NCBI GenBank assembly: GCA_944390285.1
Contig: CALXPN010000005.1
Location: forward strand, 1-64,000
From: an uncultured Clostridia bacterium
Lineage (GTDB): Bacteria > Bacillota > Clostridia > TANB77 > CAG-508
Direction of reading: 5' to 3'
DNA length: 64,000 bases
The notes beneath the pieces were generated by a model, which saw only the letters and a list, made by a program, of their open reading frames with translations, ran no database searches and was not told the origin of the DNA. A program made the translations under genes and the position numbers. Shown here piece by piece: positions 44,184-57,144 of this stretch. Within the stretch, counting starts at the first letter, position 1. Each line of letters begins with the position of its first letter.

Positions 44184-45089
44184 ATGGGATTTTTCGATAA
44201 ATTAAAACAAGGTTTAGGGAAAACCAAAAATTCTATTGATGAAAAAATTAACAATGTATTTAGTGTTTTTAGAAAAGTTGATGAAGAATTACTAGAAGAA
44301 TTAGAAGAAGTTTTGGTAATGTCAGATATAGGAATGGAAACTTCTGTTAAAATTATAGATGAATTGAGACAAAAGATAAAGAAAGAAAAGATAGAAGATG
44401 AAGAAAGTGTAAAAAAAGCTTTAAAGGAGATAATGAAAAATATTCTAGATGTTGGTACTTCAGATTTAAATTTAACTACAAAACCATCAATACTTTTAGT
44501 GGTAGGAGTAAATGGTGTTGGAAAAACTACATCAATAGGTAAAATTGCAAATACACTAACTAAAAATGGGAAAAAAGTAGTTTTAGCAGCAGCAGATACT
44601 TTTAGAGCAGCAGCTGTTGAACAATTAGAGATTTGGGCTGAAAGATCAAATAGTATTATTGTAAAAAAAGAAGAAGGTTCAGACCCAGCTTCAGTAGTTT
44701 ATGAAGCAATAGATGAGACTAAAAAACAAAATGCAGATGTTTTAATTATAGATACAGCGGGAAGATTACATAATAAAAAATATTTAATGGATGAGCTTTT
44801 CAAGATAAAAAGAGTTATTGAGAAAGAAATGCCTGAAGCGAGTAAAGAGACATTACTTGTGTTAGATGCTGAAACAGGTCAAAATGCTATTTCACAAGTA
44901 AAAGCCTTTAAGGAAACAGCTGATATAACTGGACTTGTACTTACAAAACTTGATGGTACAGCAAAAGGTGGAGTTGTTGTAGGTATAGTTTCAGAAAATC
45001 AGATTCCTGTAAAGTTTATTGGTGTTGGTGAGCAAATAGATGATATGCAAGTGTTTAATTCAGAAGAATTTTTAGATGCAATTATATAA
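44184..45089 (+). CDS. ftsY: Signal recognition particle receptor FtsY
   Basis: The 301-residue protein has the short N-terminal helical domain and a complete SRP-type GTPase: GVNGVGKTTSIGK (near residue 109), DTFRAAAVEQL, DTAGRLHNKKYLMDEL and TKLDGTAKGG. It docks the signal recognition particle at the membrane. The acidic A domain found in some bacteria is absent, as usual for Firmicutes. AAAGGAGG precedes the ATG. ffh is not adjacent. Confidence 0.95.
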   Translation: MGFFDKLKQGLGKTKNSIDEKINNVFSVFRKVDEELLEELEEVLVMSDIGMETSVKIIDELRQKIKKEKIEDEESVKKALKEIMKNILDVGTSDLNLTTKPSILLVVGVNGVGKTTSIGKIANTLTKNGKKVVLAAADTFRAAAVEQLEIWAERSNSIIVKKEEGSDPASVVYEAIDETKKQNADVLIIDTAGRLHNKKYLMDELFKIKRVIEKEMPEASKETLLVLDAETGQNAISQVKAFKETADITGLVLTKLDGTAKGGVVVGIVSENQIPVKFIGVGEQIDDMQVFNSEEFLDAII

Positions 45090-45120
45090 AATTCAAAATT
45101 CTTAGAAAGGAATTATTAAA

Positions 45121-48105
45121 ATGGGAAAAAAAGAAAAAAATAATTCAAAAGAAGAACCAAATGAAGTTATAGAAAAAAATGAGAATATTAATAAAAATTC
45201 AGAAAAAGCAAATAAAAAACAAACAATATCTGAAAATGACGAGATTAAAGTTGATAAAACTAAAAAAAATAAAAAGATAAAAAAAAGAACGATATTAGTT
45301 TTAGCATTATTAATTTTATTTATAATAAGTTCAATAATTTCTTTAAGAGCAGAATATTTAAATATAATAGAAATTGGAGAACAATATGAAAGTGTATTTT
45401 ATCAAAAAATTCAAAATAAATATATAGTATTTGGAGTTTCTGCAATTTGTATATATTTAATTACTTATATTTTAAATAAATTTATTAAAAAAGGGTTGAA
45501 AAAGTTTTTTGATGAAGAAAAAAAACAAATGCCAAAACTTCCAAATAAAAGTTTGAGTTTACTTTTAGCTATAATAGGAGGAGTCTTTGCATCAGCAATG
45601 CTAGCAGATAAATTTGCTATATTTAGCAATGCAGCTTTATTTGGACAAACAGATCCTATTTTTGGAGCAGATATTGGTTATTACATGTTTTCTTTACCTT
45701 TTATACAATCTTTATTAATTTTCTTTATAGAAGTTTTAGTAGTAGAAATAATTTATACAGCTTTATATTATGTAATAACTTTAAATGTATATCTAGATGG
45801 TGTTAGTGCAGAAACTTTAAAAAGAAATATTTTTGTAAAACAAGAAATTGTTTTATTAGTTCTTATAACAATTGTATTTTGTATTTATATTTTTATTTCT
45901 TCACAAAATATTTTAACTGGAAATATGGTTACAATAGGTGAAGATAATAGTGCAACAGAAATAGTTGGTGCTGGAAAAACAGATGTGACAATAAAATTAT
46001 GGGGATATAGAATTTTAAGTATAGTAATTATACTTGCTGTGTTAAGATTAATAAGATATATAAGAAAACAAAACTTTAAACAAGCTATGATATCAGTACT
46101 TGCTATTCCTGTATATTTAATTGGATTATTTATTGTTATGACATATTTCCAATTAATTCATGTAAAAAATAATGAATTAGATAATGAAAAGGAATATATA
46201 GGATATAATATTCAAAACACTAAAACAGCATATGGAATTAATATAGATCAACAAAATATTAATGATTATAGTGCAATAACTTCTGAACAAGTATCAAACA
46301 ACCAAGATCTTATAAATAATATTCCACTAATTACAGAAGATGTAACTTTAAATGCTATAGCAGAACACCAAGAAAATAGTGTTTATTATAATTATGAAAA
46401 TACATTTTTAGCAGTGTATAAAATTGATGGAAAAGACAAACTTGTATATATTACACCACGAGAAATATTAAATGATTCTACAATAAGTTATAATAATAGA
46501 ACATTAAAATATACTCATGGATATTCAGCAGTAGTAAGTTCTGCAACAGATTCTGATTCAAATGGTTATGCAGAATACATTTTATCAGATTTTACTAGTG
46601 AAGATATATTAAATATAAAACAGCCAAGAATTTATTTTGGATTAGAAACTGATAGTACAATTATGACAAATACAGATTTTGGAAAAGAATATGATTATCC
46701 TATTACTGCAACAACAAATGAAGAAAATGTGTATGATGGACAAGCTGGATTAACTTTAGGATTTTGGGATAGATTAGTACTTGCTTTAAATGAGAAGAAT
46801 TTAAAACTTGCTTTTTCTTCTAATATAAATGAAAATACAAAAATAATTTCAAATAGGAATATAATAGAAAGAGCAAAAAAAGTTTTTCCAGATGTATTAT
46901 ATGATGAAAATCCTTATTTAGTAATTACAGATGATGGTAGACTTGTATGGGTATTAGATGGTTATACTAGATCTGCTTCATATCCATATTCACAAGTTTC
47001 AACAATAGATATAAAAGGATATAAAGAAAGAGTTAATTATATAAGAAATTCAGTGAAAGTATTAATAGATGCATATGATGGAACAACAGAGTTTTATATA
47101 ACAGATAAAACAGATCCTATTATTATGACATATAGAAATATGTATCCAGATTTATTTATAGAAGATGAACTTCCAGAAGACATTCAAGAACATTTAATAT
47201 ATCCAGAATTTTTATATGAGATTCAATCAGAAATGATAAATATATATCATGATATAAGTGAAGATACTTTATATAGAGCGGATGATTTATGGGAAATAAC
47301 AACTGAAGCTTCATCAGCAAATTCAACAGTTGCAGGCGAAAAGATGAAACCATATTATACAATGCTTAAAACTATTGATAATAATAAGCCAGAACTTGGA
47401 CTTGTTATAACATATAATAAATATGAAAAACAAAATATATCAGCATATTTAGTGGGAACAATAAGAGAAGGAAAACCAGTATTATCTTTATATAAATTCA
47501 ATTCAGAAAGTAATGTTGTGGGAATAATGCAACTTAATAATCAAATAGAACAAGATGCAACAATTTCAGAAGAATTAGAAGAGTTAAATACAAGTGGTAC
47601 AAAACTGATAAAGGATATGATTATTGTTCCAATTGAAAATTCATTACTTTATATTGAGCCTGTATATCAAGTAATGCTAAATGAAAGTGAAATTCCAGTT
47701 CTTAAAAAAGTTATAGTAGCTTCTGGTAATACTGTAACAATTGGAGATGACTTGAACAGTGCACTTTCTAATTTCTTTAATGATGAATATGCAGTAGATT
47801 TGGAAATAGTAAATACAGACAATATATATGAATTAATTGATTCTGTGATAAAAGCAAATAATAATTTAAAACAATCTGTATCATCTAGTGATTTTGAAAT
47901 GATAGGAAAAGATATTTCTAGTTTACAAACATTAATAAATCAATTAGAAACAGCGAGAAATAATCAATTAGAAGAAGAGGAAGAGGCAAATAGCGAATCA
48001 AGTGGATTATTTGGAAATGATGAAAATACAGTAGAAAATATATTAGATGAAAATATTTTGCAAAATAATGCGAATATTTCAAATTCTCTAGTAAACAATT
48101 ATTAA
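45121..48105 (+). CDS. UPF0182 family membrane protein
   Basis: The 994-residue protein has a charged Lys/Glu-rich cytoplasmic start and about seven membrane helices in residues 55-345. A very large extracytoplasmic region follows (residues about 350-960) with motifs common to UPF0182 (NQNTKTAYGI-like, RIYFG, GFWDRLVLALNEKN, YPYS, YNKYEKQNISAYLVG). It ends with a Glu/Asn-rich tail. The function of UPF0182 is unknown. Length fits the family. It lies between ftsY and pgsA on the same strand, all with short gaps. Confidence 0.88.
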   Translation: MGKKEKNNSKEEPNEVIEKNENINKNSEKANKKQTISENDEIKVDKTKKNKKIKKRTILVLALLILFIISSIISLRAEYLNIIEIGEQYESVFYQKIQNKYIVFGVSAICIYLITYILNKFIKKGLKKFFDEEKKQMPKLPNKSLSLLLAIIGGVFASAMLADKFAIFSNAALFGQTDPIFGADIGYYMFSLPFIQSLLIFFIEVLVVEIIYTALYYVITLNVYLDGVSAETLKRNIFVKQEIVLLVLITIVFCIYIFISSQNILTGNMVTIGEDNSATEIVGAGKTDVTIKLWGYRILSIVIILAVLRLIRYIRKQNFKQAMISVLAIPVYLIGLFIVMTYFQLIHVKNNELDNEKEYIGYNIQNTKTAYGINIDQQNINDYSAITSEQVSNNQDLINNIPLITEDVTLNAIAEHQENSVYYNYENTFLAVYKIDGKDKLVYITPREILNDSTISYNNRTLKYTHGYSAVVSSATDSDSNGYAEYILSDFTSEDILNIKQPRIYFGLETDSTIMTNTDFGKEYDYPITATTNEENVYDGQAGLTLGFWDRLVLALNEKNLKLAFSSNINENTKIISNRNIIERAKKVFPDVLYDENPYLVITDDGRLVWVLDGYTRSASYPYSQVSTIDIKGYKERVNYIRNSVKVLIDAYDGTTEFYITDKTDPIIMTYRNMYPDLFIEDELPEDIQEHLIYPEFLYEIQSEMINIYHDISEDTLYRADDLWEITTEASSANSTVAGEKMKPYYTMLKTIDNNKPELGLVITYNKYEKQNISAYLVGTIREGKPVLSLYKFNSESNVVGIMQLNNQIEQDATISEELEELNTSGTKLIKDMIIVPIENSLLYIEPVYQVMLNESEIPVLKKVIVASGNTVTIGDDLNSALSNFFNDEYAVDLEIVNTDNIYELIDSVIKANNNLKQSVSSSDFEMIGKDISSLQTLINQLETARNNQLEEEEEANSESSGLFGNDENTVENILDENILQNNANISNSLVNNY

Positions 48106-48129
48106 AATATATAATGGAAGGAAAAAAAT

Positions 48130-48783
48130 ATGAATTTAGCAAATAAGTTAACTGTTTTTAGAATAATATTAGTACCAATTTTTGTTATAATTGGTTATTT
48201 AGGTGTTTTAGGAGTAATACAAGGAGAATGGCTTGAAATACCAGTATATCTTTGGATTATGAATATAATTTTTATAATAGCATCTATTACAGATAAATTA
48301 GATGGATATATTGCAAGATCAAGAAATCAGATAACAACATTTGGAAAATTTTTAGATCCATTAGCAGACAAGATTTTAGTTATATCAGCATTAGTTATGC
48401 TTGTAGAATTTGGTAAAATTCCAGGCTGGATACCTATTATTGTACTTTTTAGGGAATTCCTAGTTTCTGGATATAGATTAATTGCAGTAGAAAAAGGTGG
48501 AAAAGTAATAGCGGCATCTATTTGGGGAAAATTAAAAACAGTTACACAAATGATAGCAATAATATTAGTGTTTGCTGATAAGCATAATTTCTTTAGTTTT
48601 ATATTTGGGGTGGCAAATACTGAAGCAGCATTACAATCTTCAGCATATGTTTATATGTCACAAGGAGAAATGATATTTAATATTATTGCTTCATGTATGA
48701 TGCTGATTTCGGTAATAGCAACAATTTTTTCAGGATATGATTATTTAAAAAACGGAAAAGATTTATTTAAAGATACTAAATAA
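48130..48783 (+). CDS. pgsA: CDP-diacylglycerol-glycerol-3-phosphate 3-phosphatidyltransferase
   Basis: The 217-residue membrane protein starts with LANKLTVFRIILVPIF. The CDP-alcohol phosphotransferase signature DKLDGYIAR, then FGKFLDPLADK, lies around residues 55-82 with all Asp residues present. It makes phosphatidylglycerol phosphate, precursor of phosphatidylglycerol and cardiolipin. It is 12 bases upstream of ligA. Confidence 0.94.
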   Translation: MNLANKLTVFRIILVPIFVIIGYLGVLGVIQGEWLEIPVYLWIMNIIFIIASITDKLDGYIARSRNQITTFGKFLDPLADKILVISALVMLVEFGKIPGWIPIIVLFREFLVSGYRLIAVEKGGKVIAASIWGKLKTVTQMIAIILVFADKHNFFSFIFGVANTEAALQSSAYVYMSQGEMIFNIIASCMMLISVIATIFSGYDYLKNGKDLFKDTK

Positions 48784-50787
<2,004 letters not shown>

Positions 50788-50798
50788 GGAGAGAAAAA

Positions 50799-51491
50799 AT
50801 GGTAGGAAAAACAAAAGAAAAATTTTTATTCCATGATACCATAATTTCATGGGCATGTATTATTTGGGCAATTGCTTCAATTGCACTTATGTGTTATTTT
50901 TCAGGATTAGATCAAGTAACATTTTCTATTATGACTTTTGGACAATTATTTTTGATTATTGGAATTATTGCAATATGTAAAAAACAACCAACAGGTGCAA
51001 TTTGTACCGTAACAGGTTTAGGTTGTATTATTATTCCAGCAATAAATGAATGGGGTTATTTATTTAATTTAAATTCAGGAGCTGATATGATTTTTCCTAT
51101 AATGATATCAACAGCAATAACTATTATAGGAACAGCAATGCTTATTGGTCCAGGTATATTAGATAATATGGCAGAAAGAAGATGTAAAGTTTCAGTAAAT
51201 GCAGAATTATTTGATTTTAAATCCTTAAAATTAAATGATGGAAGTGTTGCTTATGCACCAGTTTATAAGTATATATATAATGACAAAGAATATGAGAAAT
51301 GTATTGAAAAATATAAAAGAAATCAAACAGAAGTTATTGGAAGTAAAAAAATAATTCAAATAAATGAACAAAATCCAACAGATGTTTACATAGAAACTTC
51401 AAAAGCTTCTAAAATGCTTATATATATTTTTGGAGCAAGTTTTCTTATGTCAGGAATAGGAATGTTATTAACAATTTTAGCGGAAATCTAG
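50799..51491 (+). CDS. Membrane protein with DUF3592-like domain
   Basis: The 230-residue protein has about four N-terminal membrane helices (residues 12-125), a soluble beta-rich stretch, and a last helix at the C-terminus. The soluble part has VAYAPVYKYIYNDKEYEK and INEQNPTDVYIET, which resembles DUF3592 domains. The function is unknown. It starts 11 bases after ligA with AGGAGA. Confidence 0.6.
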   Translation: MVGKTKEKFLFHDTIISWACIIWAIASIALMCYFSGLDQVTFSIMTFGQLFLIIGIIAICKKQPTGAICTVTGLGCIIIPAINEWGYLFNLNSGADMIFPIMISTAITIIGTAMLIGPGILDNMAERRCKVSVNAELFDFKSLKLNDGSVAYAPVYKYIYNDKEYEKCIEKYKRNQTEVIGSKKIIQINEQNPTDVYIETSKASKMLIYIFGASFLMSGIGMLLTILAEI

Positions 51492-51507
51492 AAAGGAATG
51501 TATAATA

Positions 51508-51747
51508 TTGGAAGATAATTACACATTTGAAATGTTTTGGGAAGATTTAGATAATGGATATAAGATTTATTATACATATTTAAATTGCAGGTATTTAATA
51601 TATAAGTTAAATAAAAATTGTTACAAAAATGAATTAGTAGAAGCACCACCAAAATGTCCACATCAAAAAAATGCTATATATACATTAAAAAGAGTAAAAG
51701 AAATATATCCTTTTATGGAAAATAAAGAATATGATACAGGTTTTTAA
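51508..51747 (+). CDS. Conserved-looking small protein of unknown function
   Basis: The 79-residue protein is rich in Tyr, Trp and Cys: FEMFWEDLDNGYKIYYTYL, then PPKCPHQKNAIYTLKRVKEI and YPFME. The GAAAGGA before the TTG start at 51508, normal spacing and sensible composition indicate a real gene. I do not recognise a characterised family. It lies between a membrane protein and ruvB on one transcript. Confidence 0.6.
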   Translation: MEDNYTFEMFWEDLDNGYKIYYTYLNCRYLIYKLNKNCYKNELVEAPPKCPHQKNAIYTLKRVKEIYPFMENKEYDTGF

Positions 51748-51769
51748 AAATACAAATTAGGAGGAGCAA

Positions 51770-52771
51770 ATGAAAGAGAATATTCTCTCACCAGATACTT
51801 TTGATGTTGAAGAAGAAATGTCTGAATTATCATTAAGACCTAAAAAATTAAGTGAATATATAGGTCAAAAAAAAGTAAAAGAAAATATGAAAGTATATAT
51901 AGAAGCTGCAAAAAAAAGAGGAGAAGCTCTAGATCATGTTTTACTATATGGACCTCCAGGACTTGGAAAAACTACACTTTCAAATATTATAGCAAATGAA
52001 ATGGGAGCAAATTTAAAAGTGACTTCAGGACCTGCAATTGAGAAGCCTGGAGACTTAGCTGCTCTTTTAACAAATCTTTCTGAAAATGATGTTTTATTCA
52101 TAGATGAAATACATAGAATGAGTAAAAATATAGAGGAGATTTTATATCCAGCTTTAGAAGATTTTTGTTTAGATATAATTATTGGAAAAGGCCCAACAGC
52201 AAAATCTATAAGACTTGATCTTCCAAAATTTACTTTAGTAGGAGCAACAACAAGAGTTGGTGCATTATCTACACCTCTTAGAGACAGATTTGGTATTGTG
52301 TCAAAATTAGAATTATATTCTGAAAAAGATTTAACAACAATAATAGAAAGATCAAGTGAAATATTAAATATAAAAATAGAAAAAGAAGCAGCAAAAGAGC
52401 TTGCAAAGCGTTCTAGAGGTACTCCAAGAATTGCAAATAGATTATTAAAAAGAATAAGAGATTATGCACTTGTTTTAGGTGATGGCACTATAACATTAGA
52501 TGTAGCTAAAAAAGCATTGAATAATTTAGAAATAGATGAATTAGGTTTAGATGAAACAGATAGAAAAATTTTAGAAACAATAATATATAAATATGGAGGT
52601 AAAGCAGTTGGAGTTGAAACTTTGGCAGCTACTTTAAATGAAGAAGTAGAAACAATAGAAGATGTATATGAACCATATTTAATGCAAATAGGATTTTTAG
52701 CAAGGACCCCTAGAGGAAGAGTTGCAACTGCAACTGCATATGAGCATTTAGGAATTGAATATACATTATAA
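51770..52771 (+). CDS. ruvB: Holliday junction branch migration helicase RuvB
   Basis: The 333-residue protein has the RuvB N-terminal [19 protein letters not shown], Walker [16 protein letters not shown] near residue 65, Walker [28 protein letters not shown] (sensor 1 and Arg finger region), and a C-terminal winged helix ending in [17 protein letters not shown]. It drives branch migration with RuvA. No ruvA or ruvC is present in the window. GGAGGAG precedes the ATG. Confidence 0.96.
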   Translation: MKENILSPDTFDVEEEMSELSLRPKKLSEYIGQKKVKENMKVYIEAAKKRGEALDHVLLYGPPGLGKTTLSNIIANEMGANLKVTSGPAIEKPGDLAALLTNLSENDVLFIDEIHRMSKNIEEILYPALEDFCLDIIIGKGPTAKSIRLDLPKFTLVGATTRVGALSTPLRDRFGIVSKLELYSEKDLTTIIERSSEILNIKIEKEAAKELAKRSRGTPRIANRLLKRIRDYALVLGDGTITLDVAKKALNNLEIDELGLDETDRKILETIIYKYGGKAVGVETLAATLNEEVETIEDVYEPYLMQIGFLARTPRGRVATATAYEHLGIEYTL

Positions 52772-52826
52772 ATTAAAAACAAAATAATAAGAAAGGAACC
52801 AGTTAGAAAAGTAATCTAACATATAA

Positions 52827-54398
52827 ATGAAAATGAAAAAAGTTATAATAATTGGTGCAGGTCCAGCAGGACTTACTGCAGGATATGAATTATTAAAAGA
52901 TTCTAAAAAGGACTATGAAGTAATTATTTTGGAAGAAACAGATGATATAGGAGGAATCTCTAAAACTGTAAGATATAATGGAAATAGAATGGATATAGGA
53001 GGACACAGATTTTTTTCAAAAGATGAAAATGTTATGAAGTTTTGGGAAGATTTAATGCCAATTCAAGGTTCTAATTCATTTGATGATGAAAAACTAGAAA
53101 GAGAAAAACCATTAAAAAAAGGTGGACCTAATCCTGAAAGAGAAGACATTGTAATGCTTATTAGAACAAGAGTATCAAGAATATTTTATTTGAAGAAATT
53201 TTTTGATTATCCTATTAGTTTAAAACTAAAAACATTTACGAATATGGGCCTTATAAGAACAATAAAAGCTGGTTTTAGTTATTTAAAAACTATATTTGTA
53301 AAAAAAGAAGAAACATCATTAGAAAATTTTTATATAAATCATTTTGGAAAAGTTTTATATAGTATGTTTTTTGAAAAATATACTGAGAAATTATGGGGAA
53401 GACATCCAAAAGAAATATCAGCGGATTGGGGAGCTCAAAGAGTGAAAGGAGTATCTATATCAGCAGTTGTTAAAGATGCTTTTATAAAAATTTTTGGAGG
53501 AAAGAAAAATAAAAAAGAAGTTGAAACATCACTAATAGAACAATTTTGGTATCCTAAATATGGACCAGGACAATTATGGGAAATATTAGCCGAAAAAATA
53601 GAGGAAAGTGGCGGAAAAATAAAAAAAGGACATAGGGTAAAAAATATTTATATAGAAAACAATAAAATAAAATCTGTTGAATGTGATGTAAATGGAAAAA
53701 CAGAAATTATAGAAGGAGATATTTTTATTTCTTCTATGCCTATTAAGGATTTAATAAAAGGTTTTAAAGGTGTAGAGGTTCCAAATGAAATAAAAGAAAT
53801 TGCAAATGGACTTCCATATGTAGATTTTCAAACAGTTGGTGTTTTGGTTGATAAATTAAAAATAAAAAACGAAACAAAAATGAAAACTTTAGGAAATATT
53901 ATTCCTGATTGTTGGATATATGTGCAAGAACCTGAAGTTAATATGCTTCGTCTGCAAATATTTAATAATTGGTCTCCATATCTAGTAGAAGACCCTGAAA
54001 ATACAGTTTGGATAGGTTTAGAATATACTTGTAAAGAAGGTGACAAGTATTGGAATATGAGTGATAAAGAATTTTCAGAGTTTGCAATAAATGAACTTAC
54101 AAGCATAGGAATAATAGATAAAAAAGATGTAAAAGATTATCACAGAGAAAAAATAAAAAAAGCATATCCTGCGTATTTTGATACTTATGAACATATAGAT
54201 AAAATTATTGATTATTTAAATTCATATAGTAATTTATATTGTGTTGGAAGAAATGGTCAACATAGATATAATAATATGGATCATTCAATGGTAACTTCAT
54301 TTGAAACAGTAAAAAATATAAAAAACGGAATTACAAGTAAAGAAAATATATGGAATGTGAATACTGAAAAAGAATACCATGAAGTAAAATCAAATTAA
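52827..54398 (+). CDS. FAD-dependent oxidoreductase / UDP-galactopyranose mutase-like
   Basis: The 523-residue protein has an FAD-binding dinucleotide fold at its N-terminus ([18 protein letters not shown]), an [13 protein letters not shown] acidic strand, GGHRFFSKD, and a C-terminal [16 protein letters not shown]. This is the pattern of NAD(P)/FAD-dependent amine-oxidase-like proteins near UDP-galactopyranose mutase, often encoded with glycosyltransferases. The substrate is not known. A membrane glycosyltransferase-like gene follows after 24 bases. Confidence 0.75.
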   Translation: MKMKKVIIIGAGPAGLTAGYELLKDSKKDYEVIILEETDDIGGISKTVRYNGNRMDIGGHRFFSKDENVMKFWEDLMPIQGSNSFDDEKLEREKPLKKGGPNPEREDIVMLIRTRVSRIFYLKKFFDYPISLKLKTFTNMGLIRTIKAGFSYLKTIFVKKEETSLENFYINHFGKVLYSMFFEKYTEKLWGRHPKEISADWGAQRVKGVSISAVVKDAFIKIFGGKKNKKEVETSLIEQFWYPKYGPGQLWEILAEKIEESGGKIKKGHRVKNIYIENNKIKSVECDVNGKTEIIEGDIFISSMPIKDLIKGFKGVEVPNEIKEIANGLPYVDFQTVGVLVDKLKIKNETKMKTLGNIIPDCWIYVQEPEVNMLRLQIFNNWSPYLVEDPENTVWIGLEYTCKEGDKYWNMSDKEFSEFAINELTSIGIIDKKDVKDYHREKIKKAYPAYFDTYEHIDKIIDYLNSYSNLYCVGRNGQHRYNNMDHSMVTSFETVKNIKNGITSKENIWNVNTEKEYHEVKSN

Positions 54399-54422
54399 AG
54401 ATATTTACAAAGGAATAATAAA

Positions 54423-56435
54423 ATGGAAAAGAAACATTTGAAAATTTTAATAATATTAATAATAATTGGTTTAGCATTAGAAGTAATTGTTTTTAACATT
54501 ACTTCTTATCGTATTTTATTTGGAAATTATGAAAAAAAAGTATTTACTGATTTTGAATTTTTAAAAATAGAAGATGGAAATACATATTTAAAAATTTCTA
54601 ATATAAATCAGAAAGTAGGAACAATAAAATTAGAATTAAAAGATATAGAAGAACCAGTAGAATATAAATTTTATTATTCAGATGATACAACAGAATATAA
54701 TTTTGGGTTGAATTCTAAGTTTTATTTATTAACATCTGAGAAATCACATTATATACCAGTATATCTATCAGGAGATACAAACTATTTAATATTATCTGTA
54801 AATAATTATATTTATGAAGAAGGAAAATTAGAAAGTGTAACAATAAACGAAAAGATACCATTTGAATTTAATATAGCACGATTTATTATTGTTACAGGTA
54901 TTTTAATATTTATATATTTTTATAAAACTTCAGAAATATTTAAAAAGGAATATTCTAATAAAGATATAAAACAAGAAACAGTATTATTAATTGTTATAGC
55001 TATATTTTTTGTAATTACATCATATGTGAATACATATTCAGATAGTCAAGAAAGTATTGGAAATGATTTTTTAGGTTTAATTTCAACAAATGAAGGTGTT
55101 TATAATAAAGCTTTTGTAAATTCAATTATGAATGGAAAACTGTATTTGCTTAGTGATCCTACACCAGAACTAGCTGAACTTACAGATCCATATGATAGTA
55201 TAGCAAGAGAAAGTACAGAACATGTAAGATATGAATGGGATACAGCATATTATAATGGACATTCTTATATATATTTTGGTATTTTACCCCTAATAATAAC
55301 TTTTTTACCATATTTTTATATTACTAATAGATATTTGAAAGTATCTGTTGTAGTTTTTGCTTTTTCAATGTTAATATTTATTGTATTAAAAGAAATTTTA
55401 ACTAAGATTTTGAAAAAGTATTTTAAAGAGGTTCCTTTTAAAAATGTTTTTTTATTTTTAGTAACATTATGTTCAGGAACACTTATAATATATGCAAATG
55501 GAATATCAAGAGTTTATGAAGTAGTTATAATAGTTGGTTTATATTTTGTTTTGCAAGGAATTTATTTTATATTAAAGTCTCAAGAAAAAGATAAAGACAA
55601 ATATTTATATATATTTTTTGGCTCTTTAAGTCTAGCACTTTCTGTTGCTTGTAGACCAACAGATTTACTAGCATCACTTTTGGTTTTACCATATTTTATA
55701 AGTTTACTTATTACTAATATAAGAAATTTTAAAAATAATAAAAAAAGCTTATTTAAATTAATATTTTCTATTGGAATTCCTTATTTAATAGTTGGGATTT
55801 TACTTATGATTTATAATTATGTAAGATTTGACAATCCATTCGAGTTTGGAGCAAGATATCAATTAACTGTAAACAATATGAATGAGCTTGGTAGTAGAAT
55901 TTTTACTATTCCTATGGTTATTCTTTGTAACTTTTTTAACATTCCGGTTTTTGGAGCAGATTTTCCATTTATACTTAATAATAATAATATTTTAAATTTC
56001 TATGGATATTATTATATTGAAAATATGTTAGGTGGACTATTTTTACTTGTACCTATTTGCTTATTTTGTTTTGGTGTAGTAAAAGTAAATAAAAAGATTG
56101 AAAATAAAAATTTAAAAATTTTAATAAATTCTTTAATTATAGTTGGATTAATAATAGCTATAATAAGTGGAATGATGGGAGGAAGCAATCAAAGATATTT
56201 AATAGATTATGCTTGGATGTTTGTTTTAGCAGGAATATTGATTTTTTCAAGCTTATATAATATTTTAAAAAGCAAAGAGGCAAAATTAATTATGCAAAAA
56301 ATTTTGGGTATTATAACTGTTTATACTTTTATTGTAGGAATTTTATGTGGTATTGTTTCAGAGAAAAGCTATATGGAATTTTATTCAAAAGAGGAATTTT
56401 ATAAATTAAAATATACAATATGTTTTTGGGAATAA
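54423..56435 (+). CDS. Multi-pass membrane protein, glycosyltransferase (PMT/GT-C)-like
   Basis: The 670-residue protein starts with one helix and a beta-rich extracytoplasmic domain (residues 35-160). About ten membrane helices follow. The large loop after helix 3 contains NDFLGLISTNEGVYNKAF and YEWDTAYYNGHSYIYFG, with acidic residues as in GT-C transferases. It probably uses a lipid-linked sugar to decorate a cell-surface polymer; that is inferred from topology and from the adjacent FAD-dependent oxidoreductase gene. Confidence 0.6.
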   Translation: MEKKHLKILIILIIIGLALEVIVFNITSYRILFGNYEKKVFTDFEFLKIEDGNTYLKISNINQKVGTIKLELKDIEEPVEYKFYYSDDTTEYNFGLNSKFYLLTSEKSHYIPVYLSGDTNYLILSVNNYIYEEGKLESVTINEKIPFEFNIARFIIVTGILIFIYFYKTSEIFKKEYSNKDIKQETVLLIVIAIFFVITSYVNTYSDSQESIGNDFLGLISTNEGVYNKAFVNSIMNGKLYLLSDPTPELAELTDPYDSIARESTEHVRYEWDTAYYNGHSYIYFGILPLIITFLPYFYITNRYLKVSVVVFAFSMLIFIVLKEILTKILKKYFKEVPFKNVFLFLVTLCSGTLIIYANGISRVYEVVIIVGLYFVLQGIYFILKSQEKDKDKYLYIFFGSLSLALSVACRPTDLLASLLVLPYFISLLITNIRNFKNNKKSLFKLIFSIGIPYLIVGILLMIYNYVRFDNPFEFGARYQLTVNNMNELGSRIFTIPMVILCNFFNIPVFGADFPFILNNNNILNFYGYYYIENMLGGLFLLVPICLFCFGVVKVNKKIENKNLKILINSLIIVGLIIAIISGMMGGSNQRYLIDYAWMFVLAGILIFSSLYNILKSKEAKLIMQKILGIITVYTFIVGILCGIVSEKSYMEFYSKEEFYKLKYTICFWE

Positions 56436-56483
56436 AAAATAAAGTAGAAAATTCATATAATAAATAAAGGAGAAAATAGAAAA

Positions 56484-57020
56484 ATGAAATTATTAATGCA
56501 TACATGTTGTGCACCTTGTAGTGTTTTTTGTATAGAAACTTTAAGAAATGAAAAAATAGAACCAGATTTATATTGGTACAATCCTAATATACATCCATAT
56601 ATGGAATATAAAGCAAGAAGAGATTGTTTAATAGAATATTCTAAAAAAATAAATATAAACTTAATTATAAATGAAAATTATGGCTTAAGAGAATTTTGTA
56701 AAAATGTAATAGATAACTTAGAAAATAGGTGTGTAAATTATTGTTATAGAATTCGTTTAGAAGAAACTGTGAGATATGCAAAAGAAAATGGATATGATGC
56801 TTTTACAAGTACATTATTTGTGAGTCCTTATCAAAAACATGATGAATTAAAAAAAATTTGTGAAGAGTTATCTAAAAAGTATAATATAGAATTTTTGTAT
56901 AGAGACTTTAGAGTAGGATTTAGAGAAGGACAAGCAAAGGCTCGTGAACTTGGCTTATATATGCAAAAATATTGTGGGTGTATTTTTTCGGAGGAAGATA
57001 GATACTCGAAACAAATGTAG
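56484..57020 (+). CDS. queH: Epoxyqueuosine reductase QueH
   Basis: The 178-residue protein begins MHTCCAPCSVFCIETL, the QueH cysteine motif. It continues with YWYNPNIHPYMEYKARRD, NRCVNYCYRIRLEET (paired cysteines) and the C-terminal YCGCIFSEEDRY. QueH reduces epoxyqueuosine to queuosine in tRNA with an iron-sulfur cluster. The usual metal-binding residues appear present. No other queuosine genes are seen in the window. Confidence 0.92.
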   Translation: MKLLMHTCCAPCSVFCIETLRNEKIEPDLYWYNPNIHPYMEYKARRDCLIEYSKKININLIINENYGLREFCKNVIDNLENRCVNYCYRIRLEETVRYAKENGYDAFTSTLFVSPYQKHDELKKICEELSKKYNIEFLYRDFRVGFREGQAKARELGLYMQKYCGCIFSEEDRYSKQM

Positions 57021-57144
57021 CGAGACATTTAAATACTAAACTATAAAGTAGCTAATTGTTCTTCACAAAAGCTTTTGGGAATGCATGTTTTAGAATTACT
57101 TAATATGATAAAATATAAATAAACATAAAAAGGTGATGAAAATA

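Noticed and set aside
57066..57077. Palindrome CAAAAGCTTTTG before the accessory cluster as an operator
   Set aside because: A 12-bp symmetric AT-rich site is expected by chance in DNA of this composition, and no related sites were seen nearby.
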